From assembly GCA_022561095.1 (NCBI GenBank), contig JADFRV010000017.1, positions 1-21,332 on the forward strand: 21,332 nucleotides of DNA. Reading direction: 5' to 3'. Source of the DNA: Chloroflexota bacterium. Lineage in GTDB: Bacteria > Chloroflexota > Dehalococcoidia > SM23-28-2 > RBG-16-64-32. Below are positions 7,860 to 13,186 of the stretch, piece by piece. Position 1 is the stretch's first letter; every line of letters starts with the position of its first letter. The position numbers and the translations under genes were made by a program. The notes beneath the pieces are model-generated. The model worked only from the letters and a program-made list of their open reading frames with translations. It did not search any database and was not told the DNA's origin.

Positions 7860-8246
7860 GTTGGCAGAACCCGCAACCGTATCGTCAGCGCCGCCCGCTT
7901 CCGCGGCGTCGGCGCACCGTTGGCGGCGCCCCGCTCGCCCGCCGCCGGCGTCATGCTCACCCCGCACACGTCATCCTGAGCGCCAGCGACGCTCGCAGAC
8001 GGCGACACGCCCGCTCGCGAAGGGATCTGGGGCATGGCGCTGTGGTGGGTCACACGGCCCCTCTGCGGGAGCGCCAAGAGCGCCATTGCCCAGCAGCTGG
8101 CGCCTGCGTCATAGGGCCTGGTTGACAGGTTGTGAGGATTCAGCGCAGAATGCTTTCGCATGGGGAGCCCAAGGGGGTTGCAGAGGGCCATGGATTCAGC
8201 TTGATACGTGAACCTCCGCGTGGCGGATTGGAGAAGTGAGGTCTAG
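7860..8246. other. 387-base intergenic region at the left side of the islet
   Basis: No convincing gene: open frames across it have no protein-like features or ribosome site. The first half is GC-rich and low in complexity (repeated CGCC/GCCG runs). At about 7969-8037 it contains CGTCATCCTGAGCG followed, after an insert, by GCGAAGGGATCTGGGG. This resembles the TCATCCTGAGCG...GAAGGATCTGGGG intergenic repeat I recall from many bacterial genomes, here with extra bases between the halves. A related GCCTGTCGAAGGATGAG lies at about 3855-3871 before panC. The candidate promoter of the oxidoreductase gene is near the right end. No 3' half of a tRNA was found. Confidence 0.5.
8122..8151 (+). promoter_or_regulatory. 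Candidate sigma70 promoter of the FAD oxidoreductase gene
   Basis: A perfect TTGACA (8122-8127) is followed after 18 bases by CAGAAT (8146-8151), which matches the -10 consensus at four of six positions. Transcription would begin near 8158 and give a leader of roughly 90 bases before the ATG at 8247. Confidence 0.4.
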
Positions 8247-9539
8247 ATGCCAGTGCAACTTGATGTCCTGATAATTGGCGGTGGAGCGCAAGGGTTGTGG
8301 CTGCTTCGGCATCTCAACGCTAAGAAGTTCAAGACCCTACTCTTGGAGAAGGGCGAGCTTGGCGGAGGCCAGACTTGCCATTCTCATGGATTGATCCACC
8401 GAGGCCATTACTACCGGGACGTGGATATGCTCGTGGACCTAAATGCTGCAGCGTCGTTTTGGGAGTCCCTGCTGGGAACAACTGGATTGCGCAAGCTCAA
8501 CAATCGGCCGGCGATAGCCGGATTCGGCCAGGTTGGGAGAGCCGTTGTAAGCCATCACATGAACTTATGGGAGCAGGCTGGGCTGATCTTCGAAGAGAAA
8601 GACGAAGACGAATTCCCTGGTGTGCTGGCTGGCGGGCGGGTCAAGACGATTTTTGCGACCCGCGAATTCTCTCTGAACACGAAGGACGTAGTCGAAAAAT
8701 TGAGCGGAGACCTTCGGCACCTCATCTACCGTCTCGATCAACGGCAAAGGAACCCAAGGATACATGTGAACGACGGAGCGGTAACGAGGGTTGATGCCGT
8801 AATTGGGAGACGTCGAGTGGAGCTCGACCCCCAGGTGGTGGTTATGTGCGCGGGCGCAGGGAACAAGGACCTGCTCGATGAGCTAGATTTGGGGATGCAG
8901 CTCGGAGAACCAGTGCAGGTTAGGCGGAAGAATCACATGTTGCTCGTTAAAGGACAGCTTCCGGAGCTTACGGCCGTATTTCCTGAACCTGGGATGCTAT
9001 TAGGCCTGTTCATCTGCACTCGCTCCACCGCTAACGAGAAAGTTTGGCTAGTATCTGACCACAGAGGCAGCGGAGATATTGATTTCGAAGAAGATCCGGA
9101 TCCTGATCCGTCAGGTGAGTGGATCCAAGTTATCGTGGATTCGCTCCACGACCTCGCACCGGGTCTATCTCGCCTGAGGTTGCAATGGAGTGTGTATACG
9201 GGACTAACCTCAGAGCGCAATTTCGGCGGTCGGAAGCACCAGGACGACTATTTCATCGAGTCGTTTGGTTTGAGGAATGCGCTGGTAATATGGCCAACGA
9301 AGTTGACACTCACCCCACTGGCCAGCCAGGTTGCCGTTAGGATTGTGCGAACGCTCATCGATACACCCGCCGGACGAAATTTATCAGGATATAGAGGTAT
9401 AGTGAGGCAACAACCCGCGGTGGCGAAAGAGACTTGGGAGATGCGCCCCTTTAGAAATGCCACAGCGGTTAAGACGAAGTGGATGTCTGGTCCCGAGTTC
9501 CAAAAGACATACGGGAAATTCGATATTATGCTAAAATAG
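8247..9539 (+). CDS. FAD-dependent oxidoreductase (DAO superfamily)
   Basis: 430 residues. The N-terminal strand VLIIGGGAQGLWLLRHL is a dinucleotide-binding Rossmann motif for FAD, followed by LLLEKGELGGGQTCHSHGLIHRGHYY. The HSHGLIHxGxYY stretch recalls L-2-hydroxyglutarate oxidase and glycerol-3-phosphate dehydrogenase-type members of the DAO superfamily, which oxidise 2-hydroxy or amino acids. VVMCAGAGNKDLLDELDL near residue 200 is the usual second FAD contact region, and a C-terminal TLTPLASQVAVRIVRTL helix is present. There are no membrane segments or signal peptide. The substrate is unknown. Base composition is clearly lower in GC than the ruv and uvrB neighbours, with freer codon use, which suggests acquisition. 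GTGAGGT about seven bases before the ATG supports the start. The HEAT gene follows 46 bases later. Confidence 0.8.
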   Translation: MPVQLDVLIIGGGAQGLWLLRHLNAKKFKTLLLEKGELGGGQTCHSHGLIHRGHYYRDVDMLVDLNAAASFWESLLGTTGLRKLNNRPAIAGFGQVGRAVVSHHMNLWEQAGLIFEEKDEDEFPGVLAGGRVKTIFATREFSLNTKDVVEKLSGDLRHLIYRLDQRQRNPRIHVNDGAVTRVDAVIGRRRVELDPQVVVMCAGAGNKDLLDELDLGMQLGEPVQVRRKNHMLLVKGQLPELTAVFPEPGMLLGLFICTRSTANEKVWLVSDHRGSGDIDFEEDPDPDPSGEWIQVIVDSLHDLAPGLSRLRLQWSVYTGLTSERNFGGRKHQDDYFIESFGLRNALVIWPTKLTLTPLASQVAVRIVRTLIDTPAGRNLSGYRGIVRQQPAVAKETWEMRPFRNATAVKTKWMSGPEFQKTYGKFDIMLK

Positions 9540-9585
9540 GTATGCTATACGCAGCACGTTATTGGCGTGGTTGGAGGAACGACCA

Positions 9586-10272
9586 ATGAAGGGTCAAGCG
9601 TTTGAAGACTTCACCGAAGAGTTAGCGGAACAGCTTCGAAGTAATGTCGTCGATGACAGGAGGAACGCCTTTACGGATTTGAGCAGGTTAGGCGTTACTA
9701 CCCGTCGCACGATCCGTCCGCGCGGTACGATCACGAGATCCGCTCAAAGGTTGACGAACTCACAGACCCTGAAATTTATCATCGAGGTCGCCACCGAGGA
9801 TCCCGACACCGAGGTGAGGCTCGGAGCCATAAGTGCTGCGGGTGAGTGGGGCGGCGAAAACTCTGCGAAGGTGTTCTCTGAGACGCTCCGAGCTTCGAAC
9901 ACTGAAGAGGAGCTCCGCCTAGCTGCCGTGTCCGCTCTTGGGACGATCGGGGGACCGCGCTCTGTGGTGGGGCTATTGTATGGTGTTGAGAACGACGAGT
10001 CCGAAAATGTGAAGTTGGCTTCCCTCACGGCGCTGAGTGAGCTCGCTCAGCAGGAGCTGCTGGTGAGTAAAGAAGCCGAAGGCTTCGATCCATTGATATC
10101 TTCCCCTGTTCCGACGGAGTTAGCGCCTGACCCGAGCGGGGCAAAGGCTATCAATAAGATTTCAGATGCCCTACAAGCGGTGCGCGACAAAGGGCAGAGC
10201 CGCTATCTCAGGATAAAGGCGGATGACGCGCTCCACCATCTTACAGCCCTGGCGGATATTTCAAAAACGTAG
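9586..10272 (+). CDS. HEAT-repeat (PBS-lyase-like) protein
   Basis: About 228 residues. The middle is built of alpha-helical repeats of the HEAT/PBS-lyase kind: DTEVRLGAISAAGEWG, then EEELRLAAVSALGTIGG, then SENVKLASLTALSELAQ, spaced about 35 residues apart. HEAT repeats form protein-binding solenoids; no enzymatic motif is visible. I set the start at the ATG at 9586 because GGAGG (9573-9577) lies eight bases upstream; the TTG at 9562 would place the ribosome site inside the gene. An extended -10 (TGCTAAAAT, 9529-9537) at the very end of the oxidoreductase gene may allow separate transcription. Composition is low in GC like its partner. The two genes form a two-gene cassette of unknown role. 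Confidence 0.7.
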   Translation: MKGQAFEDFTEELAEQLRSNVVDDRRNAFTDLSRLGVTTRRTIRPRGTITRSAQRLTNSQTLKFIIEVATEDPDTEVRLGAISAAGEWGGENSAKVFSETLRASNTEEELRLAAVSALGTIGGPRSVVGLLYGVENDESENVKLASLTALSELAQQELLVSKEAEGFDPLISSPVPTELAPDPSGAKAINKISDALQAVRDKGQSRYLRIKADDALHHLTALADISKT

Positions 10273-10774
10273 GACTCTCGGCAGCCAGCGCATCCCTGGC
10301 CACGGGGCAAGACGCAGCATGGCCTGCGGCAAACTCGCGTCGCTTGTCATTTGGGGCGACGGCGAGCGCTATGTCATATTCGACTCAAGCGCGGTCAACA
10401 GCCGATAACTGTACGCATTTCGCTCAGGGGATAGCTAGCTGACGGGCAGCGCTAAGGGCTGGGTGTTTGGGAAGCAGATGCTCTACCACTAGCCCACCCG
10501 CTCCCATCTGCCACCTCCCCCTTCGCCCTCTCCCCCGCATCCGCTACCATAGCCACGGAGCCCTCGCACCTAAACAACGGGCCGCCAGCCCCTGTCCCCT
10601 GTGCCGTTTACCCCTTGACACCCCGGCCGCGCCACGGCTCCCTATCTGACACCCTTGCCCCGCAACCCAAAATTACCAAACAAACTCCCCTCCCCTATCT
10701 GAAACCCGCCCCGGACGCACCTTTCGCGGCAGACCAAACCCCACGTTAGGCCGCAGGCCCCCTCAACCGCTACA
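10273..10774. other. 502-base intergenic region: islet edge and C-rich uvrB leader
   Basis: From 10273 to 10408 a short frame ends in GKLASLVIWGDGERYVIFDSSAVNSR and a stop. It looks protein-like, but it has no start or ribosome site outside the HEAT gene and may be the tail of a broken gene. At 10467-10501 lies the truncated tRNA on the minus strand. From about 10491 to 10774 the plus strand is strikingly rich in C and poor in G (I count 33 C and 8 G in 10501-10560), with little structure. An imperfect direct repeat, TCCCTATCTGACACCC and CCCCTATCTGAAACCC, lies at about 10639-10654 and 10692-10707. TACAAT at 10771-10776 could be a -10 for uvrB. Confidence 0.5.
10467..10501 (-). pseudogene. Truncated tRNA-Gly(CCC), 5' half only
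   Basis: The minus strand reads GCGGGTG (acceptor-like), then AGTGGTAGAGC (D loop and stem), then TCTGC and the anticodon loop TTCCCAA, whose anticodon would be CCC for glycine. Right after the loop the sequence leaves the tRNA pattern: the expected GCAGA stem partner, T-arm GGTTCGA and acceptor 3' strand are all absent. The fragment is about two bases short between acceptor and D stem compared with typical tRNAs. It is therefore a remnant, not a working gene. Its break at the anticodon loop is where some integrases cross over, and it lies at the edge of the low-GC islet. Confidence 0.6.
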
Positions 10775-12841
10775 ATGGAACCCACCATGACCACCACCTC
10801 CACCCAACCCTTCCGCCTCGTCGCCGACTACCAGATGACCGGCGACCAGCCCCAGGCCGTCGATAAGCTGACGGAAGGGCTGCAGTCCGGCCAGAAGCAC
10901 CAGACCCTCCTCGGCGTCACCGGCAGCGGCAAGACCTTCAACATGGCCAACGTCATCGCCCGCTATGGCCGCCCCACCATCGTCATCTCCCCCAACAAGA
11001 CCCTCGCCGCCCAGCTCTACTCCGAGTTCCGCGAGTTCTTCCCCGACAACGCCGTCGAGTACTTCGTCTCCTACTACGACTACTACCAGCCCGAAGCCTA
11101 CATCCCCCGCACCGACACCTACATCGCCAAGGACGCCGACATCAACGAGGAGATCGACAAGCTCCGCCACGCCGCCACCCGCACCCTCTTCGAGCGCCGA
11201 GACGTCGTCATCGTCGCCTCCGTCTCCTGCATCTACGGCCTCGGCGAGCCCTCCGAGTACTACAGCTTCGTCCTCGGCTTCAAGAAGGGCGAAACCTCCA
11301 ACCGGCAGCGCTCCCTGCGCAAGCTTGTCGACATGCAGTACGAGCGGAACGACCAGAACCTGCTGCGAGGTCGCTTCCGCCTGCGCGGCGACAGCCTCAC
11401 CATCCTCCCCGCCTACGAGGAGCTGGCCGTCCGCGTCGACTTCTGGGGCGACCAGGTGGAGCGCATCCTCCAGATGGACCCCCTCACCGGCGAGGTGCTG
11501 AGCGAGATGGACTCCGTCGACATCTACCCCGCGAAGCACTTCGTCACCTCCGAGGAGAAGCTCGAGCCCGCCATCGTTGACATCGAGGCGGAGCTCGCCG
11601 AGCGCCACGAGTGGTTCCTCCAGCGGGGCAAGCACCTGGAGGCCCAACGGCTGCAGGAGCGCACCCGCTACGACATCGAGTGCCTGCGGGAGCAGGGGTA
11701 CTGCTCCGGCATCGAGAACTACTCGCGGCCCCTGGCGCGGCGGCCGCCCGGCAGCACCCCCTGGACCCTGCTCGACTACTTCCCCGACGACTTCCTCATG
11801 TTCATCGACGAGTCGCACATGGCCGTGCCCCAGATCCGCGGCATGTACAAAGGCGATATCGCCCGCAAGCAGACGCTGGTGGACTTCGGCTTCCGCCTCC
11901 CCTCGGCGCTGGACAACCGGCCGTTGGACTTCCAGGAGTTCCTGTCGCACATCAACCAGGTCGTGTACGTCTCGGCTACGCCCGGCCCGTGGGAGTACGA
12001 GCACAGCGAGCAGGTCGTCGAGCAGATCATCCGCCCCACCGGCCTGCTCGACCCCGTGGTGGAGGTGCGGCCGACGAAGGGTCAGGTGGACGACCTCATC
12101 GATGAGATCAGGGCCCGGGTGGACCTCGGCGAGCGGGTCTTGGTGACCACACTCACCAAGAAGATGGCCGAAGACATGGCCGACTACCTGACGGAGATGG
12201 GCGTAAAGACCCAGTATCTGCACTCGGAGATACAGACCTTCGAACGGGTGGAGATCCTGCGCGACCTCCGACTGGGCGTGTACGACGTGGTGGTTGGCAT
12301 CAACCTGCTGCGAGAGGGGCTGGACCTGCCGGAGGTCAGCCTGGTGGCGATTCTGGACGCCGATAAAGAGGGCTACCTGCGCTCCCAGTGGTCGCTGATC
12401 CAGACTATGGGGCGGGCCGCCCGCCACGTCAGCGGCAGGGTCATCATGTACGCCGATAGGGTGACCGACTCTATGCGCCGTGCCATCGATGAGACGGATC
12501 GCAGACGCGGCATCCAGTCGGAGTTCAATCGCGACCATGGAATCGAGCCGGAGGGGATACGCAAGGCGATACGCGACATAACGGACAGGGTGAAGCAGGT
12601 GGCCGAGGAGAGCCCCGCCTACGTCACCGGCCCCATCCCCAAGGATGAGATCGCGCGGCTGATCAAGGATATGGAGAAGCAGATGAAGGAGGCCGCGAAG
12701 AACCTGGAGTTCGAGAAGGCGGCGCTGGTGCGGGACCGGATTGTGGATCTGCGGCGGGAGCTTGTGGGGGATGAGGAGGGGCTGGCCATCATCTCGGAGA
12801 TGCGTCGCAGCTCCTACGCGCGGCCACGTCGGCGGCGATAG
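10775..12841 (+). CDS. uvrB: Excinuclease ABC subunit B
   Basis: UvrB is the damage-verifying helicase-like core of nucleotide excision repair; it receives DNA from UvrA and recruits UvrC. It is 688 residues, or 684 if the ATG at 10787 is used. Walker A GVTGSGKT is at residues 47-54, SPNKTLAAQLYSEFREFFP follows, and the beta-hairpin YYDYYQPEAYIPRTDTYI is intact. The DEAD-like box DESH is at 345-348, helicase motifs SATPGPWE, HSEIQTFERVEILRDLR, INLLREGLDLPEVSLV and QTMGRAARH are present, and the UVR domain that contacts UvrC lies near the C-terminus (EKQMKEAAKNLEFEKAALVRD). No Shine-Dalgarno is visible. TACAAT (10771-10776) overlaps the first ATG, so a leaderless mRNA starting at the ATG at 10787 is plausible. 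The gene ends just before a strong hairpin. Confidence 0.97.
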   Translation: MEPTMTTTSTQPFRLVADYQMTGDQPQAVDKLTEGLQSGQKHQTLLGVTGSGKTFNMANVIARYGRPTIVISPNKTLAAQLYSEFREFFPDNAVEYFVSYYDYYQPEAYIPRTDTYIAKDADINEEIDKLRHAATRTLFERRDVVIVASVSCIYGLGEPSEYYSFVLGFKKGETSNRQRSLRKLVDMQYERNDQNLLRGRFRLRGDSLTILPAYEELAVRVDFWGDQVERILQMDPLTGEVLSEMDSVDIYPAKHFVTSEEKLEPAIVDIEAELAERHEWFLQRGKHLEAQRLQERTRYDIECLREQGYCSGIENYSRPLARRPPGSTPWTLLDYFPDDFLMFIDESHMAVPQIRGMYKGDIARKQTLVDFGFRLPSALDNRPLDFQEFLSHINQVVYVSATPGPWEYEHSEQVVEQIIRPTGLLDPVVEVRPTKGQVDDLIDEIRARVDLGERVLVTTLTKKMAEDMADYLTEMGVKTQYLHSEIQTFERVEILRDLRLGVYDVVVGINLLREGLDLPEVSLVAILDADKEGYLRSQWSLIQTMGRAARHVSGRVIMYADRVTDSMRRAIDETDRRRGIQSEFNRDHGIEPEGIRKAIRDITDRVKQVAEESPAYVTGPIPKDEIARLIKDMEKQMKEAAKNLEFEKAALVRDRIVDLRRELVGDEEGLAIISEMRRSSYARPRRRR

Positions 12842-12849
12842 GGATTGAA

Positions 12850-12876
12850 GAAGAGCCCCCGAGATGGGGGCTCTTC
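12850..12876. terminator. Bidirectional intrinsic-type terminator hairpin
   Basis: An 11-base-pair perfect stem (12850-12860 with 12866-12876; half of it G-C pairs GCCCCC/GGGGGC) closes a five-base GAGAT loop, nine bases after the uvrB stop. The T content after the stem is moderate on both strands (CGTTCTCGCTT on plus, TTCAATCCC on minus), so it probably serves uvrB on the plus strand and the candidate ncRNA on the minus strand. Confidence 0.75.
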
Positions 12877-13091
12877 CGTTCTCGCTTAATCCCGCTCCCG
12901 ATCCTATCCGCCGGCGGATTACCCGCTCGATAGGCTGGACCGTTCCGGTCATTCAGCCTGATGTTACGGACCGGGAAGCGTTGCTTCTCCCCGCACACCC
13001 GTTACGGGGGGCTTGCGGACTCCACCTGGAGCACCGCGAATAGAGCATGAACCCTTATCACGCGGTTATCACCTCCAGCCGTTTTGGTCTC
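12850..13091 (-). ncRNA. Candidate structured small RNA, family unknown
   Basis: About 240 bases on the minus strand between a near-perfect promoter (13098-13125) and the hairpin at 12850-12876, with no ribosome site or convincing frame. It can fold into successive hairpins. The first has CTGGAG/CTCCAG (13073-13078 with 13026-13031) and ACCGCG/CGCGGT (13061-13066 with 13033-13038). The second has CCGCA/TGCGG (13014-13018 with 12991-12995) enclosing CCCG/CGGG (13005-13008 with 12998-13001). The third is GAAGC-AAC-GCTTC (12987-12975). The fourth has AGGCT/AGCCT (12955-12959 with 12932-12936) around GACCG/CGGTC. The fifth has CCTATC/GATAGG (12929-12934 with 12903-12908). I see none of the signature cores of SRP RNA, tmRNA or RNase P RNA. 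A 6S-type RNA is possible but unproven. Confidence 0.6.
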
Positions 13092-13097
13092 ACCTAA

Positions 13098-13125
13098 AAT
13101 ATAGCACTGCTCCATAGGATGTCAA
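13098..13125 (-). promoter_or_regulatory. Near-consensus sigma70 promoter of the candidate ncRNA
   Basis: On the minus strand a perfect TTGACA (13125-13120) is followed after 16 bases by TATATT (13103-13098), with TG one base before the -10 (13106-13105) as an extended element. This is the strongest promoter I can find in the window. Predicted start is near 13091. No coding sequence follows on this strand for more than 2 kb, because the opposite strand carries uvrB. Confidence 0.75.
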
Positions 13126-13186
13126 CATTGTGTCAGGAGGCGCAAGTAGGGAGCCCAGTTCAGCTTCGGTTCAGCTTTGGACGGCG

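Noticed and set aside
7861..8211. Plus-strand frame of 116 codons after the zf-TFIIB gene
   Set aside because: Pro/Ala/Ser/Arg composition typical of random GC-rich frames, start directly at the previous gene's stop, and it covers the repeat-like sequence and the candidate promoter.
10615..10648. TTGACA before uvrB as a promoter
   Set aside because: The next A/T-rich hexamer (TATCTG) is 22 bases away, too far for a sigma70 spacer.
10763..12952. A 729-residue open frame on the minus strand opposite uvrB
   Set aside because: It mirrors uvrB, is made of low-complexity L/V/G/D/H-rich sequence with no known motifs, and arises from the strong codon bias of uvrB.
13020..13045. T-box leader (CACCGCG resembles the antiterminator GGNACCGCG)
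   Set aside because: Spacing within the motif is wrong, it is on the strand running into ftsK's 3' end, and no amino-acid gene follows.
12900..13091. SRP RNA, tmRNA or RNase P RNA as identity of the structured RNA
   Set aside because: The conserved SRP tetraloop region (GGTC...GGAAGGNAGCAGCC), the tRNA-like ends of tmRNA with a 3' CCA, and the RNase P GGAAAGTCCGGGC core are not present; one hairpin with a GGAA run at 12942-12946 only superficially recalls SRP.
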